From Varanus komodoensis (taxonomy: Eukaryota > Chordata > Lepidosauria > Squamata > Varanidae): a DNA stretch of 64,000 bases. The stretch covers positions 7,165,052 to 7,229,051 of the forward strand of contig NW_025335941.1 in NCBI RefSeq assembly GCF_004798865.1, in the 5' to 3' direction. The notes under the pieces were generated by a model. The model was not told the origin of the DNA. It searched no databases and saw only the letters and a program-made list of their open reading frames with translations. The position numbers were made by a program, and so were the translations under genes. Position 1 is the first letter of the stretch; each line of letters opens with the position of its first letter. This document shows positions 47,501 to 59,386 of the stretch, piece by piece.

Positions 47501-48805
47501 TGATTGACTGTGCATTGGCTGCAGCGAGCTAAATGTTGCCTTTGTGGAGACATAATCTTTTTTAAAAAAAAAATCTATCTTTTTGCCTAGATGATTGAGT
47601 AATCATGTTTCTAATTCAGAGAGATAAAGCAAGCTGATCACCTGCAGGCCTCCCTATCTGACCTGCCAAGACTTTGGCTGAGACTGTGTTCCTCTTCAAA
47701 GCCCTTACCCCATCAGACCCTAAGAGAATGAAAAATATACACTAGAGACTGGGAACACATGGCCATATATGGCCAGCAGAGGTTTCCTGTCTGGTTTACA
47801 GAGTTCTCCTCTCCCTCCATAGGGCCCGCTCCAGAGATTGCAAATGGCAGAGAGCAAAAATAAAGTTTAAACTGTTCACTGTTATAATGCAGCTCCATCT
47901 CTCTTTCCACCAGAGGTCAAAACTGAGGCTCTTTAAACGGCTTTTGGTGCTTTAAAGACAATCAAATATACCAGTATTAAAATTCTAAGCCACTTAGAGT
48001 ACTAAGTTGTTACAATTGGTGCTAAGGGAACCACAGCTCTGCCAAGATGAAAGCCTGAAACTGACTGTATTGCATTTCCATCTTGCTAAACAAATAACTA
48101 CTTGCCAGTCTCCTGATTGACACCTTGTTAAGAAAGTAACAATTTTATCAGTTTGATTTCCCTGTTTTAGCTACATTTTCATATGCAGATATTTGTCTAC
48201 TCTGAATGTTTCTTTTCTTTTCTTTGTTCTTTCTACTTAATAAGAGTTTCAAGTCTTCGGTGACTCCCGCAACCGTCTATATGACTGAAATCCATCTTGT
48301 ATAGTTACATTCTTTTTTTTTTCTTGCAGACGATCTGCATGCATGTATCCTATATGTCTGAATAAACTGTATATAGTCTTTAATTCTACCACTCCAATGT
48401 GCCTTCTTTTTCTGAGTCCTGATAATACAAAGGTTTGTATTTACTCATTTGGCAAGCAATACCTTTTTTCAAAACTAAAAAAAGCTTCATCTGCTATGAA
48501 TAGCTCAGGGACACGCTCTTCCCTTCTGCATTCCTGCAATCTACACATTCCCAGAGTGTGTGCAGCCATTACCATGACACTGAGTTCCAAGAGACTGCAA
48601 AGCCATTGTCACAGTGGAAATGTTGACTTTATTGTGGCTCAGTATTTTTTCTTCTGGTGTGGCCTGTGAGGCAGATTCCCTTGACAGGTTTAATTTTCTG
48701 GCAGCCTGCAGCAATGTGTATACAAAGTTAAACTTGCTTTTGCCATATGCTGAAAAATGCATCACAGAAGGCTCATTTGCTCTTTTGAAAATAAGGGAGA
48801 CTTAC
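44556..48805. other. OTC downstream region, gene-poor
   Basis: 4.2 kb. Contains the MITE at 45883-46010 and a possible MIR-like piece near 47150-47240 (ctgagtgcttgaagcacttg). No exon of a known gene was recognised on either strand. Confidence 0.5.
45883..46010. mobile_element. MITE with ttagggcacaa / ttgtaccctta ends, copy 2
   Basis: Termini ttagggcacaacactgcatg and gcataagattgtaccctta; centre ggttggttgagaatgctggg. Same family as 8717-8862, more decayed. Confidence 0.7.
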
Positions 48806-49076
48806 CCATGAGTTCAATTTTTTTTAATTTATTTATCACAATCTTCTCCTCCTCCAGACTGCTCAGTGGAACTTGATAATGCTTAATATCACAGTAATCA
48901 GCAGCAGCTGTATTTGACGAATGAGGTTCAAATGGTCGCTGCAGGGCTATTTCACCAACCCGACTGACAGGCCTCCCTGTCATGAAGGACCCTCCTCCCT
49001 CAGATGTTACCACAAGCAGGTATTCCAGCAGGTTGCAGCAGCAGGAAGATGAGAGCAGCAGCAGGAGCCAGTTCAT
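48806..49076 (-). CDS. Unrecognised ORF with signal-peptide-like start, possible first exon
   Basis: 90 codons from an ATG at 49076 to a consensus donor G|gtaagt. It begins MNWLLLLLSSSCCC and stays hydrophobic to about residue 24. There follow a polar segment, one Cys (YCDIKHYQVPL) and an acidic/basic helix-like end (LEEEKIVINKLKKIELM). That is the layout of a secreted-protein first exon. I do not recognise the family and found no convincing second exon; the nearest acceptor downstream (about 48622) leads to an early stop. It could be chance: the CAG-rich DNA gives Leu/Ser/Cys runs. Confidence 0.22.
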
Positions 49077-49240
49077 CAGCGCTGCTTAAAAACTTAATGC
49101 TTCCTTTCTTTCCTCCCTATTCCCTTTTCCTCGTGTGTTGTCTTGCTACTCTGTAAGCCTGCAGGCTGATTCTGCCTTGTTCATTGATTACATGTAAGGT
49201 GCTTGGGAAGACCTTCTGGATGACAGGTGGGATGAAAATA

Positions 49241-49272
49241 CAATTGCTTAATTAATTAATTAATTAATTAAT
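49241..49272. repeat. (TTAA)n microsatellite
   Basis: cttaattaattaattaatta continuing to atga; about six and a half units. Confidence 0.95.
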
Positions 49273-49344
49273 GAGATGGATGAATGCATCAGGTAGTGAG
49301 AAGCAGGCACTGCACAAGGTGCTTATTCTTCTCAGTGTAGATCA

Positions 49345-49475
49345 GCCTTCCTTTGGCTGTTGCCCTCCTGATGCAATACACTGGAGTTCCTCTCCGTACC
49401 AGCCAGCTTGGCTATGCTGGCTAGGGATTACGAGAGCTGCAGCCAAACACATCTGGAGGATACTAGGTCAGAGAA
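49345..49475. mobile_element. Palindromic MITE ('ctccagatg' family)
   Basis: Left cagccttcctttggctgttg, ccctcctgatgcaatacact; centre ccagcttggctatgctggct; right gagctgcagccaaacacatc, tggaggatactagg. Confidence 0.65.
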
Positions 49476-50442
49476 GTCCAGTTTAAACTGCCCATTCTCC
49501 GGAGTTGTGCAGCCCTGCATAGAAGCTAGTCTCCCAGGCTATTTCTTTTCTGAGTTAGCTGTGGTTTCACCAAGTGTGGGCATTCCCTACCCTACCGCGG
49601 AGGATGCAACCTTCATGCCTCCTCCTCTGCCTCTCCATCTAAGTAGCAGGTACTTCCCAGGTGCATTTCTCAGTCTCACACATTTTCACTCTTAGTTCCT
49701 TCAATTCCTGCTCAGTGTTGGTTCCCAGTGTTTCTGCCAGAGTTTGCTGGCCTACATTCTTATAATCAAATTTGTGTTTAAATCACCTGATTGTATGTTT
49801 AGAAGTACATGTACCCTATTTCTTTTGCACTGCCCCCCATCTTTTTCCAAATGGCCACTGGTATGTACTAAGAAGAATGTACCTTGGATCTAATTACTTC
49901 TTGCTCTGTATCTCACACAGAAGTGCGTGGGCAATGCACTCTTCAGTCAGTGCCAAACATATTTAACCTCAGTTCTAGCTATAGCAGTGATTCCTGCTTT
50001 TCAGCTCATCCTCACATCATACAGGAACTGCTCCATAGCCCTGTTTATTCATGATATTCACCTCCTTGCCTTCCCCTTAAACAATGGAATAAATGGCTTA
50101 TTTACGAGTATACAGTCATGCAGGCATAACACACATTATTATTAGCCAGAGAACACTTGCTTGCCTACACTACTTTTCCCCCATTCTATCTCTCCTTTCA
50201 CATGACTAAATGGTCAAAGAGACGGGAGTCGAGGCCCTTCTGGCATATGGGAGTTGTATTTTTTGGTGCTGTGCCATGGAAAAGGTGTTTTTCCAAGTGC
50301 TGCTTCTCTTCTGCTGTGAGACCCTGAGACAGTAGCTCAGACCTGGGCATTGTATGGCCCACCCGATGGCTGACCCTGACTGGCCTGCATGAGGTCACTG
50401 GCAAATATATATCATCGTAATATAGATGCAAGCAATACAACT

Positions 50443-50700
50443 GCACCGCTTTTATTTTGAAGGATCTGCTAAACTGAATTGAATTTATTGCTTTTCATGT
50501 AACGTTAATGTTTTTGTGAATATTCATTAAATAGTGTTGTTCTGTGCTCCACATTTTCATTGTATCATTGTAATGTTTCATTTACTGTTTTTATAGAGAA
50601 ATATATTGAGCAGAGCTGTAAGTGTATTGCTTCGGCCCTTAACAACTGTCAAAGTTTCTCATGTGGCCCCATAGGAAAATTAATTGCCCACCCCTGCATT
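50443..50700. repeat. Right end of a hAT-like dispersed element
   Basis: Ends tgtggccccataggaaaatt, aattgcccacccctgcatt, the 'ttgcccacccctg' terminus typical of reptile hAT-derived repeats as I remember them. Interior is AT-rich. Low certainty. Confidence 0.35.
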
Positions 50701-50887
50701 AGCTTCTTCTGCCTGTAGGGGACAAAACGAGATAGAAAAGAGTTCAAACAGAGATGGACCAGGTTCACCCTGCCTCACAACCATGCCCTTTTATGGAATG
50801 CTGGTTAGAATCTAGTGGCAGAGTCATTATGATATATTTTATTGTGCTAACTTAAATATACAGGCTTATATGTTTCAGAAAAGTCAT

Positions 50888-50980
50888 GCATTGCAATCCT
50901 TTGTATGTTTACTTGGCAGTAAGACTTTGTGTTCAGTGAGACTTACTCCTAGATAAGTGAGCATAGGAATGCAGCTTTAC
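50888..50980. mobile_element. MITE with attgcaatcct / aggaatgcagc ends
   Basis: gcattgcaatcctttgtatg, ttacttggcagtaagacttt, gtgttcagtgagacttactc, ctagataagtgagcatagga. A palindromic arrangement (ttactnnnagtaag...cttactcctag). Common squamate short repeat from memory. Confidence 0.6.
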
Positions 50981-51137
50981 TCAGGAACAAGGGCTACAGT
51001 TGGATTTAATCTGATCTATTGAAATACATTTTATTTAATATTAATATTCTCTTACTACTGCAGTGTCTACTGCCATCTATCAAATGTTCATTATTTCACA
51101 AAAGACCACATTACACACACACACATACAAACACATA

Positions 51138-51222
51138 ATATTTGGATACTGGAGGAATGTTGTCCATGGGGTTGTGATGAGTCGGACACAACTTCACAAG
51201 TAACAACAACACAAACAGTTTA
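51138..51222 (+). mobile_element. RTE-BovB 3' tail
   Basis: tgtccatggggttgtgatga, gtcggacacaacttcacaag, taacaacaacac: the diagnostic BovB 3' end (tccatggggtcgc...gagtcggacacgact...). Confidence 0.85.
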
Positions 51223-51514
51223 ATGAACACCTCCTATATCTTATTTCGAACTTGGTCACCTATATCTATTGATTTGGCTATTCCAGGCATGTAGAAGTAT
51301 ATTAGTTTGTAAACTAAAAGAAAAAGCAATTAAAAACAGCAACCAATGCAGCCTGACAATGGCTTCCAGGACCTACAGAGTGTTTAACATATTTGAGCTA
51401 CAAATGGTAGAGAATGTTAGTTGAATACAGAATCAGAAAAAAGAAAATGCAGGTAGGCTGGTGGGGTGGAGAGAACTGGCCTGCTCGAGCTCCAAACAGT
51501 TTATAAAGAAGTGG

Positions 51515-51645
51515 GTAACCTAAGCCCTTCCAGATGTTGTTGGACTACACCCCCATCATCCTGACCATTGAACATGCTTATTAGGGCTCATAAGAGTCCA
51601 TCCAACAAAATCTGAAGAGCCACAGCTTCCCAATCCATAGCTTAC
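51515..51645. mobile_element. Palindromic MITE ('ctccagatg' family)
   Basis: ccttccagatgttgttggac, tacacccccatcatcctgac; right arm gtccatccaacaaaatctga. Confidence 0.6.
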
Positions 51646-53071
51646 AGTATACTGGAGGGAGAATTATGGTTCAGGGATGTTAAAAAAAATCTCAGGAGAC
51701 TGGGAAAGCCCCCCTCCCCTCTAGAAAACACTCTCCAGACTATAAAGCAATAAAACATGCTTTAGTTCAGGCTTGAGCCTTTTAGTTCCTTACAGTGCGT
51801 CAGAGGATATGTTTTCCCCTTTCTGAAAGCTTAGGTATTATCAAGATACATATATGTTGTTCTTCTGGTTGATCAAAGAGGTTTACAAATATTGAAAGCA
51901 ATATAAGCAAAAGAGACAGCTTCAAGGACACCCAGTACTGAAACTAAATAGCTACTGAAAATGACAACCAAAAGCCAATGTTAAAAAAGGGGGGATAACT
52001 AAGTAGCTATCCCAAACTCTTCTAGGAAATGCCAAGGAATTTCTGTGCTATTGTGTCTCCAGAAAATGAATGAAATTACTTATGAAGCAAGAAGAGTGAA
52101 GCAAGCACAGTGAAATGAGGGTTCACAAAAGAGGACTTGCAAGTCTATGTTTACTGATTTTTAAAAATGTATGGAAATTAGAGAATTCTAGCATGTCAGC
52201 AGAAAGACATCTAGTGATCCAAGAGACTGTTCCAAATGAGCAAATTGTAGCAGGCTCTGGCTTCTGGGCCTGGCTTCTGGGGAATGGAAGAAGGTCAGCA
52301 ACAGCTGCCTGCAGGATTAATGTGGTTTGCCCTTCTCTAAGATGCTGCTTCTGACCGGTGCCTGGAAATCCTATGAGTCCTGGGAAACCCATAACTGCAC
52401 AAATAATATTTACATGGTGGAATATGTTAGATAAACATCATTGAGCATAATTTACTACTGTCAAGCCCTCTGCTTTTTATGATAGGTTTACAACAGCCCT
52501 TTCAGGCTTCCCCTGCCCATTTCACTTCCTCCTCGAGTCTTTCCATCTTTGGTGACACTCAGACTCTGTCCTTCCTCCCTCCCTAAGCAGGAACTGAGAG
52601 GAAGATGAACACTACAGCCCTCAATTCTGTGGCTAAACCCAGGCATCGCATATGTGCTGGGACCTGAACCTTGCAAATGGTCTTGTAGTGAGTCAGGGTG
52701 AGGGTCCTTCTAGCCTGTTGCTGTTGACACTGGCTGGGGTAGCTGTCCGAATTATAGCTCTCAGACTTGGATAGGATCATAAAGCTCCAGATCCAAACTG
52801 TCAGGGGATGAGGATACACTGCAACATTTTATGACAGATCTCTTGGTACCTAATAGCAATGCCTTGGCCACCTTCATCTCCTGCTCTTGCCTGAAACAAC
52901 CCCTTCTCCAGCTTCAGAAATCCTTGAGCTTGAACACAATAATCACCATCCTTTCCTCCATTATCCCCCCTTTTTATAATATTTCAGCAAAACAAAACCA
53001 TAAATAAGGAAAAATGTAACTACATAGATCTGAAGATATTTATTTCAATACATGTATGTGCATATATGTAT

Positions 53072-53073
<2 letters not shown>

Positions 53074-53116
<43 letters not shown>
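53074..53116. repeat. (GT)n microsatellite
   Basis: About 21 uninterrupted GT units preceded by catgtatgtgcatatatgta. Confidence 0.98.
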
Positions 53117-53118
<2 letters not shown>

Positions 53119-54944
53119 AATTACACCTAAACTTCAACAAAGGCAGGTCACATATTAGTAGCATATTGCACCTCTATCTGTATATGTACCCATTCATCCA
53201 TTTAGAGTTGCTGTTTCTATACCATCTGTTCAAACGCAGAAAGTGCTTTTGGGTCTTCAATGCTTTGCACTGCATTGTAGAAGGTGAGTGTTTATCTTTC
53301 CTTTGTTGTAATACCAGTCATTTAGCTGTTGAAAAGGCATGCTGAATCCATTTTCACTGACTATACATTGATTTTGATGGTGCAGGTAGATAATTTAAGG
53401 GGACATGTGCATCAGTAAATATTTAAAAAGGGTTCCAATACAAAGTTTATCCATATACTAACTTTTTCCACAAAAGAGGCAACAATTAGGTATTGCCAAA
53501 ACGTATGGTTAAAACAAGTAATACACCTCCAGTAATTAGCCAACACAGACAAGCCTCTATTGAGGAGATACTGTGGCATTCAATAAACACAGAACAACAG
53601 TGAGAGCTGAGTAAGACATAACCTGAAATCCAAATTTCAGGTATGGATCCTAAAGTGATAATCCATTGATTAGGCAAAATGTGACAGTCCAATTTCATAT
53701 TCCATTCTTTCTTAAGATCTTGTGTATCATATTCACTAAGTATTTATAAGCATGGATCATGGACCAATATATAATCCTCAATAAGTACTTCCAATAGAGA
53801 AGGAGGCTCTGAGACTGTAAAATTAGCAAGGCCAGAAATAAATTCTAACAAGTGTTGCAATTTATTTATCCTCACAACAGCAACAACCCTATTGTTTTCC
53901 ATAGCAGGTTAATCATTTTTGCACACAAAGCTGAGAATGACAAAAATTCATCAGCATGTACAAATTGATCTAAATCAACTTATACATTTAAGTCTCACAC
54001 AAAAACATTTTCTTACCAATTTTTAAATCCAGCTTACCCCATTAGAGTCAATTTAGCATAAGGAAATAGATCAACATGTAACTGACATTACATAATATTC
54101 CACATGTGTTTAATACCTGTAAGTGTGGGTAGAGCCCTATCCATATCAATGTACCAAGACCCTAATGCCATTCATTTAGACAGAAGACACGGAGAGAATT
54201 CCAGACTGATCAATACATCAAAAATGTAATGTTCATGGAAAAGGCAAAATGTAGGTCAACAAATAGGCTCAGTCATATAAAGCAAGGTCCAGACAGCCAA
54301 ACCTATCCCTTTTGAAGAAAGTCATGAGAAGGAAGACACCCACCCACCATATAATTAAGAAACACAGGAACAGAAAATTCCATGTATAATGTAAACAATC
54401 TGAAGTATAATATTCTCTTTGAATGTATTACCCCCTCCAAAAAAACCCCCCTCAAGTTTAAAGGTACTCATCTTTGCCACATAAGATCTCTTTAATCAAC
54501 ATATTCAAATGTAGTTCCATCACTTGCAATATGTCTCTGGGAATAAGTCTTCCCAAATGAATAATAAAAGAATAACCCAGCATAAATAATAATGATTCAT
54601 TCTAAACAATCATGCACAAAGCCCTGAATACTACTATCTGCCCAATAGCATACATCAAAGATCCCCAAATTAGCTATCAAGAAAGAAAATGGGCGACCCT
54701 GTCTGTACCTCTCCCATGTGCTATGAAGAGCACAGTCAGACGATCATACAAAGGCACCACAACTGGGAGGCCGACATATTGCTAAAGGAAGCACAGGTCT
54801 CCAGCACCATCTTTATTTCCGAGAATGCCTCTGGGTCATGCACGCCATTCTTGCCAAGTTACTGAGCAGGGTTCAAAACATTTAACTGAAGCTCTGAACC
54901 CACCCCCATGTTGTACTTGTTGAATAAGTAGCTTTTCTTTTGGC

Positions 54945-55115
54945 CTCATCAGCTGCCTTCCAGGAAATGGGTGTTTAGTGACTGAGTGCACTTGCCATGA
55001 CAGCCATTATGTGAATGGCCAGCTCCATGCACCACGGCTACAATTGTATAAGAGCATCCATTACACTCCAAAAGTATCCACTGAACTAAAAAGGTTAGGG
55101 GCTCCTGTACAATCA
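54945..55115 (+). repeat. Right part of the element seen at 19803-20212, copy 2
   Basis: tcagctgccttccaggaaat, gacagccattatgtgaatgg, aaaaggttaggggctcctgt. Shares order and orientation with 20041-20212 and 60840-60985. Confidence 0.5.
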
Positions 55116-55984
55116 CCAGGGCACACGAAACAAAAGTCCCAGGCAGTAACACATTCTTGTAAAAGAAAAGTTTTGCAACTCTTTTACCTGTTGTACTTCT
55201 CCCACAGGTAGTCCTGTCTGATTCTATAGATCCCCAAAATCACAAATAAGTCTTGACTCAGTGAACTGTGGAAGAGACAGCAAACACGAAGATAGGCATA
55301 TTCTGACGCTGCCACTGTATGCTGCACATATCTGACCCTTCCGGGAGTAAATAGGACCCAGGCGGCAGGATACGCCGCCATCTGTGGGATCCACCTGTGG
55401 GATCTTCCCCTGGGATGGGAACCATGTAAGGGTTGAGGCTCCCTCTTGGTCCGTTTGGCAGTGTTCTGAAAGGAGTACACGGTACATTTGCGCAGTACTG
55501 AAACACCCAGTAACCTTGTATTAAGCCCCACTGACTATAGTGAAATCTACTTCTGAGTTTGCATGCAAAAGATTGTGCTGCAAACTACTAAATGTGGGAC
55601 AGTCTTTAAGCCATGTAAAGAAAGAGGTAAATTATGTCCAGAGAAATCACAAAGGGGCGGCAGTGTGGCCAAGCCAGATTATCAGCAGATGCCACATGGG
55701 TTCCAATTCTCTCTCAGCCATGTACTCACTGAATGCCCTTGGACAAGTAAATAACATAGAACTGTAATATCCCATTTGGTAGAACAGGCCAGGTGCCTTT
55801 TCTGCTCCTGCTTCACAGGCTTTATCTAGTTCTGCTTGCAGTAAAGCTGAGCAAGATAAGAACAAAAGTCAGTTTGCATATTGACAGGTGTTATGTAATA
55901 ACTGGCAGTGACACACAGCAGGACCTCCATTATTTGCATAACTGGGGCATATACTTGGGGACTGGGGAGGTTGATGCTGGCAGC

Positions 55985-56003
55985 GGGGGGGGGGGGGGGG
56001 GGG
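55985..56003 (+). repeat. Poly(G) tract, 19 G
   Basis: Nineteen consecutive G bases, with further G-rich sequence on both sides. May form a G-quadruplex and is prone to length error. Confidence 0.95.
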
Positions 56004-57104
56004 AAGAGGGACTAACCTTGAAACACAAAGCTTGTTCTAGGACTACTGGATAGTTTGTAAATCACCCAAGCTGGGTTTGGATTTGGATGTCAGGACAACA
56101 CATTCCCAGTGAAGGAAATTATGTTAATTAGGCCACTTACAACCATCCTACAAAGGGAGGGAAATAAGCTGCCATGGCTTATTTTTCCATCGTGATCATG
56201 CAAACTCAGTCTAAATGTAAGGAAGCCTGAGAAGAGGCCCACTAATTATCACAAGACTTTGAAAGTGTTAATTGTACAAACAAATCACAGTCAGAAAAGA
56301 TCAGATTCATCTTTGTTTGGAATAGCTTGAAGGGCTTCCACACAGGAGATATAGAGAAACATAGCACTGTTGCATCTTTTTAAAAAATTGGAATTCTTTA
56401 CTTGCTGCACTTAAGGAGATTGTTCATAATCATGGTTTCCCAAATTGTATCAGTGCACTGCTGATTAACAAGTTGCTTGGAAGACTTCCAATTACATGGT
56501 AAACAATACTTTGCTACTGTATATAATTGCTGGAGAAGCTCTTCATGCAGACATTTAGGGTCAAAATAAAGAAGCTTGGAGTTAGGAGCTACTAGTAGTC
56601 TCATGCGGAAAATTCTTAGTATCTCTTTTCTTTATTTATTGTGGAAATTTCTGCAACAAAGGAAGTGCCACTTACTTATGCTATGAAATTGCCAATTAAG
56701 TGGTGATTTCTCCATTTAACTAGAAAGGCTGGTAAATGGCATGATAAGTATCATTGGAGAGCCGTATTGAAATACTGTTGTTAAAAATGTCTCAGGTGGA
56801 AATACTTACCTTAGGAACAGCACCATCTGAGTGAGTGTGCAGTAAACTGGCTGTGCTTGAATGGAATACACTTGTGTCTCCACACTCGTGTGAATGAAAT
56901 TATTCAGATCTATAGAATGAAGCTTGCCTTCCCAAGTGAAACTGTAGTTTGGCAAGGCCTTATCACAAGCCTTAATAATTTCACTGCTGATTGTCTAACC
57001 AGAGAAAAGAAGAGGGGAAAGCAATATAATCAGAGAAGAGTGGAATTGTATAGTAGGAAGTGAATAAGGAAACATTTTCTCCCTTCCTCCCTCAATGAGG
57101 TACC

Positions 57105-57178
57105 TTCTAGGTGTATGGCCATATGGACTGGGGATGGTAGGAGTTGTAAATTACACCTGGAGGCCACCAAATTGTGGA
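57105..57178. mobile_element. MITE remnant ('ctccagatg' family)
   Basis: ggatggtaggagttgtaaat, tacacctggaggccaccaaa: right arm and part of the centre only. Confidence 0.5.
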
Positions 57179-58469
57179 TGATCTAGACTTTCCAGAGGTA
57201 AGCAATGCTCATGTCCAGAGAAAATAAATTTATGTCTTTCCAGTACACTTGTCCCAAACTCAGAGGTATGTCCCAGCACAAATCCCCCATTTTAAGAGTT
57301 CTAAAGTTTTGACAGCAACCCATCAATTTCAAAATCATGAAAAAAGATGGTGGGGGACTCAATTTCGTACTTTATCAAGGCCCTAGAAGGTAGGAGGAAA
57401 ATGGAAAAGTGGATCCCATGTGGGACTAAAGGGATAGGTGGAAAAAGTTGAGGCAATTGTTGTTTGGTTGTTGTGTTGTGTGAACCAGGTCACAGTATTC
57501 TAATAAGATGTCCATTTCTACCTCTGTGCTTCTCTTGTGTGGAATGTCATCCCTCCTTTCCTCACCTCCTCACCATTGGATATTCCTTCCACGGTGAGCC
57601 TTCATAGTAAAATACATGCCATATGGTATGCAGTGCACAATTTTGTTGAGGATCATGGCTATTAGAAAGATACTGTATCTTGCAATAAGGACCAAATAGG
57701 TACATTGTCATGAACTGAAATCTGACTTTTCCTTTTGATCCATCCCTATGGAAGGAAAAACAACTTTTAGAAGTTACTTTCAAATGTATATGAATGTCTT
57801 GCTCCTTCACCCACAAAGCAGAGCAAATAGTTCATTCTGAAAAGAAACTGAGCAAGGAGACAATTTACCCATCACCAATAAATTCTGTGCCTCACATTAA
57901 GAGGTGTTGTGACAGAACTTGATATATACAGTATATATTGATGTTTTAGAACTGTGAAAAAATGGGATTTGGTTGCTCTTCTACAACAGTTTAAATTCAG
58001 CTTGCAGCTTTGGATTGTTTTGATTATTTTTTTTAATAGACATTTTATTAGGATTTTAAAACTAAAACTACAAACAACAATCATTGCACACACCGGATTT
58101 ACTGGATCAGCCCCCTATTAGATATCTTTTAACATTCTATGATCATACTAGAATTCATTTATAATAACTTGAAAGCATTGTTGGATCAAAACCAGGTCCT
58201 GTTTCTCCAGCCAATAAAATAATAATGATAATAATCCAAATTTGATAGTCACTATCTTCCTCTTCTTCATCCATGAAATCAGTCTCATTATTTCCTACAA
58301 AGTCCTGTTTCTCTTGAGCAATGTCAAAGCGAAGCATCTCCAAGTTAAATGAAATTGCAATATTCTCTTTCTCCTTCAGTAGTAAGTTTGATCCAAACAT
58401 TTCTGGACAACTCAAAATATTTTCAATTTTCTAATAATAACTTCCTCACTACCACAATTACACATAAAC

Positions 58470-58770
58470 ATCAAAAATATCCATTTAACATCTCTACAAC
58501 TGTCTTAACTACTTGGTGATAAGTAATACTTATAGTATCTTTTAGAACATTTTTCTTTAAGCTAAGTTACTAGTGTTTCATCTCACTTAAACACCATTTA
58601 ATCAAATATAGTTAGCTCCATATAAAGCCCAGGTGTTTACAGTCTAACATATCATCAACAACAGTAGCTTATCAGAAATACAGTCAAAGATATCCATTTA
58701 ACAATAATACCTTTTAAACAGGATTTCATTAAGCTAAATTGCTACTATTTCACTAGCAATAATAGCTTAG
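58470..58770 (-). repeat. Diverged direct repeats in the element's 3' region
   Basis: aatatccatttaacatct (about 58478) and gatatccatttaacaata (58690), then ctttaagctaagttactagt (about 58555) and cattaagctaaattgctact (58728), recur in the same order, offset by 170-210 bp. They lie between the ORF stop and the poly(A) tail. Confidence 0.7.
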
Positions 58771-58795
58771 CCTTTCTACATCACATGCAAGCATA

Positions 58796-59386
58796 TCAAG
58801 CTACATAAATCACCTTTTTTTTTAGAATAGAAAGAAAGAAATTCCCCTTATCTTCCCTTTGCACCCCTGCCATGTTTACTTTCTTTTTCTTTACCCCTCT
58901 ACCAGACCTTTCTGTTTTTTTCCCATTAAACCACCATAATGTCTGTAATGGAGTCTTCAGTTGCAGCCACATAAACATAACCTCTTTTAAGTGGTCAGCT
59001 AAATTGTCCCTCTCTAAGATGACACACAGATCCCATGGAAGCTTACTTCGTAATGTCTGCAATAGATCATGTGTCTTGAGTTGTGGCCAAGCTGTCTTCT
59101 CCTTCTCCATTATAACATGCAGATCAGTTGCACTTATTTTCTTTCCAGTTTCAGATTTTCCTTCTGTTTGTTGGATATTTTGCATATTCTGTTCAGGTGC
59201 GAGTTGCTCATCTAAAGCCTGATCAATTGAAGTGACTAATTTATCAAAACCACTTTTTTGTTCAGTTAAAAAACAATCAAGTTGCTCTAGAACCATCTTC
59301 TGTCGTACTATAATCGCCTGTTGGGATAGTTGCACAGCTGTTAAAGAAGCCTGTATTTTGAGAAATGCCTTCCGTATTTCTTCCAT
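58796..59386 (-). CDS. ORF1-like coiled-coil protein of the retrotransposon (196 aa)
   Basis: Intact reading frame starting MEEIRKAFLKIQASLTAVQL. Residues 1-65 have heptad-like spacing of Leu/Ile/Val with Gln and Lys, predicting a coiled coil. Residues 95-150 (KTAWPQLKTHDLLQTLRSKL, then PWDLCVILERD) could be a folded domain. The C-terminus is very basic (SGRGVKKKKVN), suitable for RNA binding. The general plan fits LINE ORF1 proteins that coat their RNA, but it is shorter than the usual 300 or so residues of L1 ORF1 and no RRM was recognised by eye. Not a host gene. Confidence 0.55.
   Translation of the reverse strand: MEEIRKAFLKIQASLTAVQLSQQAIIVRQKMVLEQLDCFLTEQKSGFDKLVTSIDQALDEQLAPEQNMQNIQQTEGKSETGKKISATDLHVIMEKEKTAWPQLKTHDLLQTLRSKLPWDLCVILERDNLADHLKEVMFMWLQLKTPLQTLWWFNGKKTERSGRGVKKKKVNMAGVQREDKGNFFLSILKKKVIYVA

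Larger units (their letters stand above)
49077..58015. other. Distal intergenic region
   Basis: 8.9 kb without a recognised gene. Contains MITEs (49345, 50888, 51515, 57105), a hAT-like right end (50443-50700), a BovB tail (51138), microsatellites at 49241 and 53074, and a G19 tract. 52000-53050, 53120-54940 and 56020-57100 are unassigned. Confidence 0.55.

Noticed and set aside
48490-48622. Second exon for the orphan ORF after an acceptor at about 48622
   Set aside because: Joining at the donor phase gives a stop after eight codons.
48806-49076. CART-like neuropeptide precursor
   Set aside because: The acidic/basic helix-like end suggested it, but the alignment is poor and no downstream exon with the six-Cys pattern was seen before OTC.
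58155-58415. ORF with an acidic run then poly-Ile as a membrane protein
   Set aside because: It arises from simple (att)n-type sequence in the 3' part of the retrotransposon.
58872-59222. Plus-strand ORF of 116 codons
   Set aside because: Shadow of the minus-strand coiled-coil ORF.
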